Shown here piece by piece: positions 15,381 through 24,780 of a DNA stretch of 64,000 nt. The translations under genes and the position numbers were made by a program. Where the stretch lies: the NCBI RefSeq assembly GCF_002159735.1, contig NZ_NFJF01000005.1, forward strand, positions 1 through 64,000, written 5' to 3'. Origin of the DNA: Olsenella sp. An270 (GTDB taxonomy: Bacteria > Actinomycetota > Coriobacteriia > Coriobacteriales > Atopobiaceae). Under the pieces are notes generated by a model, which ran no database searches, was not told the origin of the DNA, and was given only the letters and a program-made list of their open reading frames with translations. Positions within the stretch are counted from its first letter, which is position 1, and every line of letters starts with the position of its first letter.

Positions 15381-16460
15381 GTGACACCAGCTAGACGCAT
15401 CAGAGCGAGGGTCACCGGCGTCCTTCTCGCCGGCCTTCTCGCCTGCGCCGTGAGCCCGATCGTCGCCCAGCCGACCGTGGCAAAGGCCGACCCGATGAGC
15501 GAGCTCCAGGAGGTCCAGGAGCGCGTCTCGGAGAGCAACGCCGCCTACGAGGAGGCCACCGAGCAGGTGGACCAGATCCAGGGGCAGATCGACGAGAACG
15601 AGGAGCGCATCGCCCAGATCGAGGCGGAGCTGCCCGGCGCGCAGGAGCGCGCGGCGTCGTCTATGCGCACGCTCTACAAGATGCAGCAGAGTGGCGGCGG
15701 GCTCCTCGAGCTCCTGCTCGCCTCCGACGACTTCTACGACCTGCTCTCCACGATTCAGTACCTCGACGTCATCCAGGCCCACAGCACCGACGCCCTCGAT
15801 GAGCTCGTCGCCCTCGAGGGAGAGCTCGAGATGACGCGCGCCAGCCTCAGCTCCCAGATGGAGGAGGCCCGCGCCCGCCAGGACGAGGCCGAGGCCGCGC
15901 TCGCCGAGGCAAACGCCGCCCGCGCCGAGCTCCAGGCGAGAATCGCCGCGCAGGCCGCGGCGGAGGCGGCCGAGCGTCAGGCGGCCGTCGAGGCCGCGAA
16001 GAAGGACGCCGGCAACTCCTTCACCACCGAGTCCGGCAACCAGGCGCCCGTCGAGGTCCCCTCGTCGCCCAACGCCGGCGCCATCGACTGGAACGTCGAC
16101 CGCGAGACCTTCATCAGCACCTGGACCGCGCGCATCGACGCCTATCTCGCCGGCTCCCCGCTCAGCGGCCAGGGCCACACCTTCGCCGAGGCCGCGTGGG
16201 AGTACGGCGTCGACCCGCGCTTCTCGCCCGCGATCTCCACGGTCGAGAGCTCCACGGGTCGCTACTGCTTCCTCCCCCACAACGCCTGGGGCTGGGGCAA
16301 CGTGAGCTGGGGCAGCTGGGAGGAGGCCATCTGGGCCCACGTGGCCGGCCTCGCCTCCGGCTACGGCGGCCAGCTCACCTACGCGGGCGCCCTGAAGTAC
16401 TGCCCGCCCAACGCGGACCACTGGTACACGAGCGTCCTCGCCAACATGCAGCGAATCTAG
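15381..16460 (+). CDS. Secreted coiled-coil wall hydrolase-like protein
   Basis: Exported protein (359 aa). A signal peptide (about residues 1-37, ending near VAKA) is followed by a long coiled coil (residues 40-215, rich in Glu/Gln/Ala) like the N-terminal part of CwlO/PcsB proteins. The C-terminal domain (residues 240-359, with FAEAAWEYGVDPRFSPAIS then WGWGNVSW) resembles glucosaminidase/transglycosylase-type domains; the Glu of VESSTG could be catalytic. The start is GTG at 15381 after GGAGGAAA. The last codons ATC TAG lie inside the first unit of repeat array D. Confidence 0.8.
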   Translation: MTPARRIRARVTGVLLAGLLACAVSPIVAQPTVAKADPMSELQEVQERVSESNAAYEEATEQVDQIQGQIDENEERIAQIEAELPGAQERAASSMRTLYKMQQSGGGLLELLLASDDFYDLLSTIQYLDVIQAHSTDALDELVALEGELEMTRASLSSQMEEARARQDEAEAALAEANAARAELQARIAAQAAAEAAERQAAVEAAKKDAGNSFTTESGNQAPVEVPSSPNAGAIDWNVDRETFISTWTARIDAYLAGSPLSGQGHTFAEAAWEYGVDPRFSPAISTVESSTGRYCFLPHNAWGWGNVSWGSWEEAIWAHVAGLASGYGGQLTYAGALKYCPPNADHWYTSVLANMQRI

Positions 16461-16769
16461 GATTTTCCGCCCTTGTCTTGAGGCGTTCCCGGAATGCTCG
16501 CCCTTGTCGGCCGGCGCTCTAGGAATCGTTGCTCTTGTCGTGACCCGCTCTAGAAATTACCGCCCTTGTCGTGACTCGCTCTAGAAATCGTCGCCCTTGT
16601 ACGGCCGCGAGAGGCGAAAGCCGTACAAGGTCCCGTTTTCCTAGATCATCACGAGACAAGAGGCGGAATTCTTAGACGGTGTACCGACAAGGGCGGCGAT
16701 TCCCGGAACGCAGGCCGACAAGGGCCTGTTTTTCTAGAACGCCTCCGGACAAGGGCGGCGATTCCAAGA
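16455..16769. repeat. 31-bp-period inverted repeat array D (5+5 units)
   Basis: The most regular array. Direct units start at 16455, 16486, 16517, 16548 and 16579; inverted units at 16623, 16654, 16685, 16716 and 16747. Units are 23 bp, spacers 8 bp. The centre is a perfect 11-bp hairpin (CCTTGTACGGC with GCCGTACAAGG). It fills the gap between two convergent genes, and its first unit supplies the TAG stop of the upstream gene. Confidence 0.9.
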
Positions 16770-16787
16770 CGGACCCGTGCCCGGCGC

Positions 16788-17693
16788 CTACGCCGTGAGA
16801 TAGACCATCACGATGATCAGCACAAAGCCCACGATCTCGGCGGGCGAGAAGGGCGTCCCGAGCCAGACCACCGTGGCGATCGTGGCCGTGACCGGCTCGA
16901 TCGTGCCGAGCAGGCTCGCGCGCATGGAGCCGGCGTCCTTCACGCCCTGCAGGTAGAGCGCGTACGCGGCAAAGGTCCCCACCACCACGCACAGCGCGAG
17001 CACCGTGATCGCGACGCCGTCGAGCGCCGGCATGTGCTCCCAGGGTCGGTACCACGCCGAGAGCACCGCGCCGGAGATGAGAAACGCCAGGCCGTTCACC
17101 GTGAAATTGCCCCAGCGCGCCATCGGCGCCGCGGGCAGGATGGAGAGGCATGCCGCGGCGGCCGCGCACCCCAGGCCCCACGCCAGGCCCTCCGGCGGGA
17201 GGTTGAGCTGGCCGGGGTTGCCGCCCGTCGCCACGAGGTAGGTGCCCACCAGCGCGAGGCCCACGCCGAGGATCTCACGGCGCCGCGGCCGCCGGCGCAC
17301 CTTGAGGCACACGTAGGCGAGCACGAGCACCATGCCCAGGCTCTGCATGATCGTGGCCGTGGCCGAGTTGGTCCAGTCGATCGCCTCAAGGTAGGCGACC
17401 TGCGAGAAGAGCACGGCGCCAAAGCTCACGGCGACGACCTGCGCGAGGCCGCGCGGGCTCCTCAGCACGCCGGCGAGCTGGCCGCGCCCCTTCGAGGTGA
17501 CGGCCGCCGCCGCGAGGAAGAGCCAGCAGGCGGTGAGCTCGCGCACGCACACGAGCCAGAGCGGGTCTATCGCATAGGCGTCCATGAGCCACTTGGAGAC
17601 GGTGCCGTTGAGGCCCCAGAACGTGCCTCCCACCAGCGTCGCCACGATGCCCCGGCGGACGATCCTCCGCCGCTCCATGTCCTTCTCGCCCAT
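16788..17693 (-). CDS. EamA/DMT-family transporter
   Basis: Drug/metabolite transporter superfamily permease (301 aa) with ten predicted helices in two EamA repeats. Its hallmarks are GGTFWGLNGTVSKWLM at the start and LLGTIEPVTATIATVVWLG in the second repeat. The substrate is not predictable. Two starts are possible, ATG at 17693 (after AAGGGGGG) and ATG at 17678 (after GAGAAGG); I give the longer. It converges on the wall-hydrolase gene across array D. Confidence 0.88.
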   Translation of the reverse strand: MGEKDMERRRIVRRGIVATLVGGTFWGLNGTVSKWLMDAYAIDPLWLVCVRELTACWLFLAAAAVTSKGRGQLAGVLRSPRGLAQVVAVSFGAVLFSQVAYLEAIDWTNSATATIMQSLGMVLVLAYVCLKVRRRPRRREILGVGLALVGTYLVATGGNPGQLNLPPEGLAWGLGCAAAAACLSILPAAPMARWGNFTVNGLAFLISGAVLSAWYRPWEHMPALDGVAITVLALCVVVGTFAAYALYLQGVKDAGSMRASLLGTIEPVTATIATVVWLGTPFSPAEIVGFVLIIVMVYLTA

Positions 17694-17780
17694 GCGCCCC
17701 CCTTCGCAACGGTCGATAGCCTACCACGGCAGCTCTGCGGTATGCTCGACGCTGTGAGAAATGCGTCCAGGGAGAAGAAC

Positions 17781-20702
17781 ATGGCCGAGAAGAACTTCGT
17801 CGAGCCGCGCGCCGAGCTCGCCGTGGGCACGACCCACGCGGGCTTCACCGTCACCTCCGTCGAGCCGCTGAGCGAGCTGTCGGGCTGCGCTTACGTCATG
17901 CGCCACGACGCCACCGGGGCGCGGGCCCTGTGGCTCGCCTGCGCCGACGTCAACAGGGCCTTTGCCATCAGCTTCAAGACGCCGCCCGCCGACGACACGG
18001 GCGTCTTCCACATCCTGGAGCACTCGGTTCTGTGCGGGTCCGACCGCTACCCGGTGAAGGAGCCCTTCGTCAACCTGCTCAAGACGAGCATGCAGACGTT
18101 TTTGAACGCCCTCACCTTCCCCGACAAGACCATGTACCCGGTGGCCTCCACCAACGTGGCCGACCTCGAGAACCTCATGAGCGTCTACCTGGACGCCGTG
18201 CTGCACCCCGCGATCTGGCACCGCCGGCGCATCTTCGAGCAGGAGGGCTGGCACCTGGAGGCGGCCGACGACGGCACCCTCAGCTACAACGGCGTGGTCC
18301 TGAACGAGATGAAGGGCGCGCTCTCCGACCCCGACGACGTGCTCTACCAGGCGCTCACGCGCTCGCTCTTCCCCGACACCTGCTACGGCCACGAGTCGGG
18401 CGGCAACCCGCGCGCCATCCCCACCCTCACCTACGAGGCATTCCTCGACAACCACGCGCGCCACTACGCGCCGTCCAACGCCTACGTCTTCCTGTACGGC
18501 GACCTCGACGTCGACCGCGAGCTCGCCCTCGTGGACGAGGCGCTGTGCGGCGCGGCCGAGCGCGGGGCGGGATCTCCCAACCCGCTCGTCCCCCAGGCGC
18601 CCGTGCGCGCGCCCCGCGCCGAGGTTCGCATGGCGACGGCGCCGGGCAACTCCGAGGTCGGCCTCTCGTACGTGATCGGGACCGCCGCCGACCGCACCCG
18701 CGTGCTGGCCGCGGACGTCCTTCTCGACGCCCTCTGCGGCTCCAACGAGGCGCCGCTCAAGCGACGCGTCCTGGACGCGGGCCTGGCCGACGACTTCTCC
18801 GCCTCCCTGATCGACGGCGTGCTCCAGCCGCAGGTCATGTTCTGCCTGCGCGGCCTGCGCGAGGGCGCGGGCGCGAGGTTCCGCGAGCTCGTGGAGTCCA
18901 CCTGCGCCGAGCTCGCCGAGGGCGGCATCCCGCGCGACAAGCTCGAGGCGTCGCTCGCCCAGGCCGAGTTCAACCTGCGCGAGGGCGACTGGGGCGGCTA
19001 CCCGGACGGCGTGGCCCTCGCCATGCAGGCGATGTCGAGCTGGCTCTACGACGACGGGCGCCCGGTGGACTACCTCCGCTACGAGGACGCGCTCGCCGAG
19101 CTCAAGCGCGGCCTTTCCGAGGGGCTCTTCGAGCGGCTGCTCCGCGAGGTAGTCTGCGAGAGCGCGCACTGCGCCGAGGTCGAGCTCGTGCCGGTCGAGG
19201 ACGGCGACGCCGACGAGGAGGCCGCCGAGCTCGCCCGCCTGCGCGCGGGCATGGGCGAGAAGGACCTCGATGCCGTGCGCGCCGAGGTCGACGCCCTGCG
19301 CGCGGAGCAGGAGGCGCCCGACTCCCCGGAGGCGCTGGCTACGCTCCCGCAGCTCAGGGTGTCTGACATCGGGCCCGCGCCCGCCGAGCCGGCGGCGCTC
19401 GAGGTCGAGGCGCCGCTGCCCTGCGTGGCCCACGAGCTCGACACCCACGGGATCGACTACGTGTACCACTACTTCGACCTGCGTCACCTCGACTTTGACG
19501 AGCTGCCCTGGGTCGGCGTGCTTACCGAGCTCCTCGGCCGCCTCGCGACCGCGCGCAGGAGCGCCTCGGACCTGGACACGCTCGTCGAGACCAACCTCGG
19601 CGGGCTCGACTTCTTCGTCGAGACCTACACCCGCGACGACGATCTCTCCTTCGCCGCCCCCACGCTCGTGGTGGGCGCCTCGGCGCTCTCCGAGAAGGCC
19701 GCGGCCCTCTGCGAGCTGCCCGCCGAGGTGTGGGGCGAGACCGACTTCGGCGACCTCGCCCGCGTCCGCGACATCCTGACGCAGCGGCGCGTCGCGCTCG
19801 AGCAGTACTACCTGAGCTCCGGGCACGCCGCCGCGCTCGGCCGCACGAGCACGTACTTCTCGTCCGCCGCCCGCGCCTCCGGCGCCATGGGCGGGCTGGA
19901 CTACTACCTCTTCCTGCGCGAGCTGCTCGAGCACTGGGACGAGCGCGCGGACGGCCTGAGCGACCTTCTCGCCGACCTGGCGCGCCGCGTCTTCACCGCC
20001 GACAACGTGACCGTGAGCTTCACCGGCCCCGCCGCCGACCGCGAGCTCTTCTGGCGGCGCGGGGGCGACCTCGGCCTGCGCCCGGGTGACGTCGAGCGGC
20101 GCCTCACCGTGCCCGCGCCCGAGCCGCGCCGCGAGGCCTTCGTGATCCCCTCCGACGTCGCGTACGTGGCCCGCGCCGCAGCCCCCTCGCCCGCCGACGC
20201 CGGCAGCGTCGGCACCTGGCAGGTGGCCGCGCGTGCCCTCTCCTACGACTACCTCTGGAACGAGGTCCGCGTGAAGGGCGGCGCCTACGGCGTGGGCTTC
20301 AAGCGCTCGACCGAGGGCCTCCGGCAGTTCTGGAGCTACCGCGACCCGTCGGTGGACGCCACGCTCGCGCGCTACGACGCCGCGGCCGCCTGGCTCGCCG
20401 GCTGGCAGGGCACCGAGGGCGAGCTCGACGGCTACGTCGTGGCCACGGTCGCCGCGCACGACGCCCCGGTCAAGCCCCGCCAGCTCGCGCGGCGCCAGGA
20501 CGTGGCCCGCTTCAACGCGCGGCCGGAGGGCTGGCGCGATACGGTCCGCGAGCAGGAGCTCGCGGCCACGGCCGACGACGTGCGCGCGCTCGCCGCGGCG
20601 CTCGCGGACGAGGGCGCGCCGCAGGGCATCTGCATCTTCGGCGGCCGCGACGCGATCGAGGCCAGCACGGTCAGCTTCGACGCCGTGACGGAGCTCTGCT
20701 AG
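17781..20702 (+). CDS. M16C-family zinc metalloprotease (PreP-like)
   Basis: Large peptidase (973 aa) of the presequence-protease type, degrading peptides in a closed chamber. The inverted zinc motif HILEH lies near residue 80, with the distal glutamate in NGVVLNEMKGAL near residue 177. The second half has the non-catalytic M16 repeat including LSYDYLWNEVRVKGGAYG. Length fits the family. The start at 17781 follows GGGAGAAG. Its TAG stop sits at the start of repeat array E. It is transcribed alone, divergent from the DMT transporter. Confidence 0.92.
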   Translation: MAEKNFVEPRAELAVGTTHAGFTVTSVEPLSELSGCAYVMRHDATGARALWLACADVNRAFAISFKTPPADDTGVFHILEHSVLCGSDRYPVKEPFVNLLKTSMQTFLNALTFPDKTMYPVASTNVADLENLMSVYLDAVLHPAIWHRRRIFEQEGWHLEAADDGTLSYNGVVLNEMKGALSDPDDVLYQALTRSLFPDTCYGHESGGNPRAIPTLTYEAFLDNHARHYAPSNAYVFLYGDLDVDRELALVDEALCGAAERGAGSPNPLVPQAPVRAPRAEVRMATAPGNSEVGLSYVIGTAADRTRVLAADVLLDALCGSNEAPLKRRVLDAGLADDFSASLIDGVLQPQVMFCLRGLREGAGARFRELVESTCAELAEGGIPRDKLEASLAQAEFNLREGDWGGYPDGVALAMQAMSSWLYDDGRPVDYLRYEDALAELKRGLSEGLFERLLREVVCESAHCAEVELVPVEDGDADEEAAELARLRAGMGEKDLDAVRAEVDALRAEQEAPDSPEALATLPQLRVSDIGPAPAEPAALEVEAPLPCVAHELDTHGIDYVYHYFDLRHLDFDELPWVGVLTELLGRLATARRSASDLDTLVETNLGGLDFFVETYTRDDDLSFAAPTLVVGASALSEKAAALCELPAEVWGETDFGDLARVRDILTQRRVALEQYYLSSGHAAALGRTSTYFSSAARASGAMGGLDYYLFLRELLEHWDERADGLSDLLADLARRVFTADNVTVSFTGPAADRELFWRRGGDLGLRPGDVERRLTVPAPEPRREAFVIPSDVAYVARAAAPSPADAGSVGTWQVAARALSYDYLWNEVRVKGGAYGVGFKRSTEGLRQFWSYRDPSVDATLARYDAAAAWLAGWQGTEGELDGYVVATVAAHDAPVKPRQLARRQDVARFNARPEGWRDTVREQELAATADDVRALAAALADEGAPQGICIFGGRDAIEASTVSFDAVTELC

Positions 20703-20985
20703 CAGGCTCCGTCGTCCTTGTCGCCCGGCGCTTCTAGGAATCGCCGCCCTTGTCATAGAGCCTTCTAGGAAATTGGGCCCTTGTCCGGCAAGCAGATCGT
20801 TCTGCCGGACAAGGGCCCCAAAACATGGGTGCGAATCGTACAAGCTCGCCGATTCTTAGAGGCGCGGGCGACAAGGGCTCCGTTTTTTTAGACGTCCCCA
20901 TGACAAGGTCGGCGATTCCTGGGGCGCCGGACGACAAGGGCGGCGAATTCTAGAAGCGCAGTCGACAAGAGCCGCGATTCCTAGA
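20701..20985. repeat. 31-bp-period inverted repeat array E
   Basis: Direct units start near 20700 (degenerate), 20732 and 20763; inverted units start near 20807, 20838, 20869, 20901, 20932 and 20963. Period is 31 bp with two 32-bp steps. The centre forms a perfect 16-bp hairpin (20775-20790 with 20803-20818). Convergent genes flank it, and the last inverted unit supplies the TAG stop of the minus-strand aminotransferase. Confidence 0.88.
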
Positions 20986-22141
20986 TCCCCGCCTCGGCGA
21001 TCGCCGCGACGACCTCGCGCAGCCGATCGGGCGGCATCACGAGCGCCATGCGCACGTAGCCCTCCCCCGACGGGCCAAAGCTCGACCCCGGCGTCACGAT
21101 CACGCCGGCGCGCTCCATGAGCTCGAGCACGAAGGCCGCCGAGTCGGTGCGCCCGCCGGGCAGCTTGGCCCACACGAACATGGAGCCGTGCGCGTTGGGG
21201 CGCTCCCAGCCGATGGCCTCAAGCCCGTCGCACAGGGCGTCGCGGCGCTCCTGGTAGAGCAGGCGCTGACGCTCGACGGCGTCGCGCGGCCCGGTGAGGG
21301 CGGCCACGGCGGCCGCCTGCTCGGGGTAGAACATGCCAAAGTCGATCTGGCTGCGCAGCTTGCGCGCGGCGGCGACCACATCGGGGCGGCCCACGAGGAA
21401 GGACAGGCGCGCGCCCGTCACGTTGAAGGACTTGGAGAGCGAGAGGAACTCCACGCCCACGTCGAGCGCGCCCGGATACGACAGGAACGACCCGCCGGCG
21501 GGCCCGTCGAAGACGATGTCGGAGTAGGCGTTGTCGTGGATGACGATCAGGTCGTGCTCGCGCGCGAAGGCGATGACCTGCTCGTAGACCTCCGGCGTGC
21601 CCACCGAGCCCACCGGGTTGGCGGGAAGCGACACGATGAGGTACTTGGCGGCGTCGGCCACCTCGGCGGGGACGTCGGCCAGGTGCGGCAGGAAGTCGTG
21701 CTCGGCCGTGAGCCGGTAGTAGTGCGGGCGCGCGCCGGCGAGCAGCGTCGCGTTCTGGAAGACCGGGTAGCACGGGTCGGGCACGAGCGCCACGTCGCCT
21801 GCGTCCACGAGCGCCGAGCACACGTGCACGAGCCCCTCCTGCGTGCCGCGGCAGCTCATCACCATGTCGCGCGTGATGCCGGCCACGCCGTAGCGGTCCT
21901 CGTAGTAGGCGCACACGGCGTCAAGCAGCTCGTCGGTGTCGTGCAGCGAGTACTTCCAGCTCTCCGGGTCGGCCGCGCTCGCGCGCAGCGCCTCGACCAC
22001 GTGCTCGGGCGGCCGGAAGTCGGGCGTGCCCACCGAGAGGTCGAAGACCCTGCGCCCCTGCGCCTCGAGCTCGCGCCGGCGCGCGTTGAGCGCGGCGAAG
22101 ACCTCGTCGCCGAACAGGTCAAGTCTCTTGGAGAACTCCAT
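20981..22141 (-). CDS. PLP-dependent class I/II aminotransferase
   Basis: Fold-type I aminotransferase (386 aa), close in layout to LL-diaminopimelate or aspartate-type enzymes. Visible are VGTPDFRPPEHV at residue 38, the SCRGTQEG cofactor-phosphate loop, ANPVGSVG, the IHDNAYSDIVFD aspartate motif and the lysine in LSLSKSFNVTGARLSF near residue 235. C-terminal FGPSGEGYVRMAL holds the substrate-binding arginine. The exact amino acid is not predictable. The gene ends ATC TAG inside array E. Confidence 0.88.
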   Translation of the reverse strand: MEFSKRLDLFGDEVFAALNARRRELEAQGRRVFDLSVGTPDFRPPEHVVEALRASAADPESWKYSLHDTDELLDAVCAYYEDRYGVAGITRDMVMSCRGTQEGLVHVCSALVDAGDVALVPDPCYPVFQNATLLAGARPHYYRLTAEHDFLPHLADVPAEVADAAKYLIVSLPANPVGSVGTPEVYEQVIAFAREHDLIVIHDNAYSDIVFDGPAGGSFLSYPGALDVGVEFLSLSKSFNVTGARLSFLVGRPDVVAAARKLRSQIDFGMFYPEQAAAVAALTGPRDAVERQRLLYQERRDALCDGLEAIGWERPNAHGSMFVWAKLPGGRTDSAAFVLELMERAGVIVTPGSSFGPSGEGYVRMALVMPPDRLREVVAAIAEAGI

Positions 22142-22457
22142 GCTTCCCCTCTCGTCGTCCTTCTCGCCTAACTCTATCCCATGCGCCCTCCGGACCGCTC
22201 GCCGAGCCGCTCACGGAAACATCAATGTCAATTTGAGACCCGATTGGCGAAAGCTTTTTTGGCCGCCATTTTTACTAGCTGCGGCGATATGGGTTATCAA
22301 CAGCACCTCATGTGTTTTCGACCACTTGTCAACAACATCTAGTGTATTTGTCGGCCAAAACCACTAGCGGTTGTGCCATAGTTGACTGTGCACACACTAA
22401 TGGAACAGTACGGCGTACCCGGGAGGGCGCGCCTCTTTAGCGAAAGGGCGGCGCAGC
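22142..22457. other. Promoter region between aminotransferase and nrdD
   Basis: A 316-bp gap of notably lower GC than its surroundings, with divergent promoters expected. It contains TTGACT near 22383 as a possible -35 box and two 16-bp imperfect palindromes (22332-22347 and 22359-22374) that faintly resemble NrdR boxes. No coding frame is supported. Confidence 0.5.
22332..22374. promoter_or_regulatory. Possible NrdR-box pair upstream of nrdD
   Basis: ACAACATCTAGTGTAT and AACCACTAGCGGTTGT are two imperfect palindromes centred 27 bp apart. NrdR boxes usually occur as a pair near ACACTATATATAGTGT upstream of ribonucleotide reductase genes. The match is partial and the spacing is not a whole number of helical turns, so this is tentative. 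Confidence 0.3.
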
Positions 22458-24680
22458 ATGAAGATCATCAAGCGGAACGGCTCGGAGGTCGCCTTCGACA
22501 TCTCTAAGATCGAGAACGCCATCCGCGCGGCCAACGCCGAGGCGTCCGCCAGCGAGCGCCTCACCGAGCGCGAGATCAAGTTCGCCTCCCTGAACGTCAC
22601 CGACGAGTGCATGGAGGCCGGCCACACGGTCACGGTCGAGGAGGTCCAGGACCTCGTCGAGGATCAGCTCATGGGCCTGCACCACTTTGAGGTGGCGCGC
22701 AAGTACATCATCTACCGCTACGTGCAGAACCAGAAGCGCCACAAGAACACGACCGACGACAAGATCCTCGCCCTCATCGAGTGCAACAACGAGGAGGTCA
22801 AGCAGGAGAACTCCAACAAGAACCCCACGGTCGTCTCGGTCCAGCGCGACTACATGGCCGGCGAGGTCTCCAAGGACCTCACGATGCGCGAGCTGCTCCC
22901 CGCCGAGGTCGTGGAGGCCCACAACGAGGGCATCATCCACTTCCACGACTCGGATTACTTCGCCCAGCACATGCACAACTGCGACCTCGTCAACCTCGAG
23001 GACATGCTGCAGAACGGCACGGTGATCTCCGGCACGCTCATCGAGCGCCCGCACAGCTTCTCCACCGCCTGCAACATCGCCACGCAGATCATCGCCCAGG
23101 TGGCCTCCTGCCAGTACGGCGGCCAGTCCATCTCCCTCACGCACCTCGCGCCGTTCGTGGACGTCTCGCGCCAGAAGATCCGCCGCCAGGTGGAGGCCGA
23201 GATGGAGGCCATCGACGCCCACCCCGGCGAGGAGAAGATCTCCCAGATCGTGGAGAAGCGCGTGCGCGAGGAGATCGCGCGCGGCGTCCAGACCATCCAG
23301 TACCAGGTCGTCACCCTCATGACCACCAACGGCCAGGCGCCGTTCATCACGGTCTTCATGTACCTCAACGAGGCCAAGAACGAGCGCGAGAAGGCCGACC
23401 TGGCCATGTGCATCGAGGAGATGCTCAAGCAGCGCTACGAGGGTGTCAAGAACGAGGAGGGCGTCTGGATCACGCCCGCCTTCCCGAAGCTCATCTACGT
23501 GCTCGAGGAGGACAACGTCCGCGAGGGCACCCCGTACTTCTACCTCACCAAGCTGGCGGCCAAGTGCACGGCCAAGCGCATGGTGCCCGACTACATCTCC
23601 GAGAAGAAGATGAAGGAGTACAAGCTCTCCAAGGGCGAGACCGAGGGCAACGGCGACTGCTACACCTGCATGGGCTGCCGCTCCTTCCTCACCCCGGACC
23701 GCTCGGGCAACGGCTTTGACAACGTCTCCAACGCCGGCAACTGGGAGCCCGGCAAGCCCAAGTACTACGGCCGCTTCAACCAGGGCGTCGTGACCATCAA
23801 CCTCGTGGACGTGGCGCTCTCCGCCCACCACGACATGGACGAGTTCTGGAAGATCTTCGACGAGCGCCTGGAGCTCTGCCACCGCGCCCTGCGCTGCCGC
23901 CACGAGCGCCTGCTCGGCACCACCTCCGACGCCGCGCCGATCCTGTGGCAGTACGGCGCCCTCGCACGCCTCAAGAAGGGCGAGAAGATCGACAAGCTGC
24001 TCTACGGCGGCTACTCCACGATCTCCCTCGGCTACGCCGGCCTCTACGAGTGCGTCAAGGCCATGACCGGCCACAGCCACACCGACGAGGAGGCCACGCC
24101 GTTCGCGCTGGCCGTCATGCAGCGCATGAACGACAAGTGCGCCGAGTGGAAGGCCGCCGAGAACATCGACTACTCGCTCTACGGCACGCCGCTCGAGTCC
24201 ACCACCTACAAGTTCGCCAAGTGCCTCCAGCGCCGCTTTGGCATCATCCCCGGCATCACCGACAAGGGCTACATCACCAACAGCTACCACGTCCACGTGA
24301 CCGAGGAGATCGACGCCTTCACCAAGCTGCGCTTCGAGTCCGAGTTCCAGCGCCTCTCCCCCGGCGGGGCCATCTCCTACGTGGAGGTCCCGGACATGCA
24401 GGACAACCTCGAGGCCGTCATCTCGGTCATGCAGTACATCTACGACCACATCATGTACGCCGAGCTCAACACCAAGAGCGACTACTGCCAGGTGTGCGGC
24501 TACGACGGTGAAATCCAGATCGTGGAGGACGACGGCAAGCTCGTCTGGGAGTGCCCGCACTGCGGGAACCGCGACCAGTCCAAGATGAACGTCGCGCGTC
24601 GCACCTGCGGCTACATCGGCACCCAGTTCTGGAACCAGGGCCGCACCGAGGAGATCCGCGACCGCGTGCTGCACCTGTAA
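22458..24680 (+). CDS. nrdD: Anaerobic ribonucleoside-triphosphate reductase
   Basis: Class III ribonucleotide reductase making dNTPs without oxygen (740 aa). An ATP-cone occupies residues 1-90 (IIKRNGSEVAFDISKIENAI). The body contains HFHDSDYFAQHMHNCDLVNL, SCQYGGQSIS, and the zinc ribbon CQVC...CPHC near residues 677-700. The glycyl-radical loop TCGYIG near residue 717 is intact, followed by the conserved RDRVLHL end. The ATG follows a modest ribosome site. nrdG follows after a hairpin. Use of this enzyme points to an anaerobic life style. Confidence 0.97.
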   Translation: MKIIKRNGSEVAFDISKIENAIRAANAEASASERLTEREIKFASLNVTDECMEAGHTVTVEEVQDLVEDQLMGLHHFEVARKYIIYRYVQNQKRHKNTTDDKILALIECNNEEVKQENSNKNPTVVSVQRDYMAGEVSKDLTMRELLPAEVVEAHNEGIIHFHDSDYFAQHMHNCDLVNLEDMLQNGTVISGTLIERPHSFSTACNIATQIIAQVASCQYGGQSISLTHLAPFVDVSRQKIRRQVEAEMEAIDAHPGEEKISQIVEKRVREEIARGVQTIQYQVVTLMTTNGQAPFITVFMYLNEAKNEREKADLAMCIEEMLKQRYEGVKNEEGVWITPAFPKLIYVLEEDNVREGTPYFYLTKLAAKCTAKRMVPDYISEKKMKEYKLSKGETEGNGDCYTCMGCRSFLTPDRSGNGFDNVSNAGNWEPGKPKYYGRFNQGVVTINLVDVALSAHHDMDEFWKIFDERLELCHRALRCRHERLLGTTSDAAPILWQYGALARLKKGEKIDKLLYGGYSTISLGYAGLYECVKAMTGHSHTDEEATPFALAVMQRMNDKCAEWKAAENIDYSLYGTPLESTTYKFAKCLQRRFGIIPGITDKGYITNSYHVHVTEEIDAFTKLRFESEFQRLSPGGAISYVEVPDMQDNLEAVISVMQYIYDHIMYAELNTKSDYCQVCGYDGEIQIVEDDGKLVWECPHCGNRDQSKMNVARRTCGYIGTQFWNQGRTEEIRDRVLHL

Positions 24681-24705
24681 CGGCTTCGCACGGCGCGCGA
24701 CAAGA

Positions 24706-24743
24706 ACTCGCGGCGGACCTTGTCCCCAGGGTCCGCCGCGAGT
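24706..24743 (+). terminator. Strong hairpin between nrdD and nrdG
   Basis: Arms ACTCGCGGCGGACC (24706-24719) and GGTCCGCCGCGAGT (24730-24743) are perfect 14-bp complements around a 10-nt loop. A T-run (GGTTTTTCTC) follows 15 bp later rather than directly. It may partly terminate or stabilise the messenger, keeping the activase below the reductase. Confidence 0.6.
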
Positions 24744-24780
24744 CGTCTCGGGACGAGGTTTTTCTCGACAGGGGAACGGA

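Noticed and set aside
17721-20843. 1040-codon open frame opposite the M16C protease
   Set aside because: Composition-driven antisense frame; the plus-strand protease has intact catalytic motifs.
22437-24674. 745-codon open frame opposite nrdD
   Set aside because: Antisense frame rich in Val/Leu/Asp repeats; nrdD is complete on the other strand.
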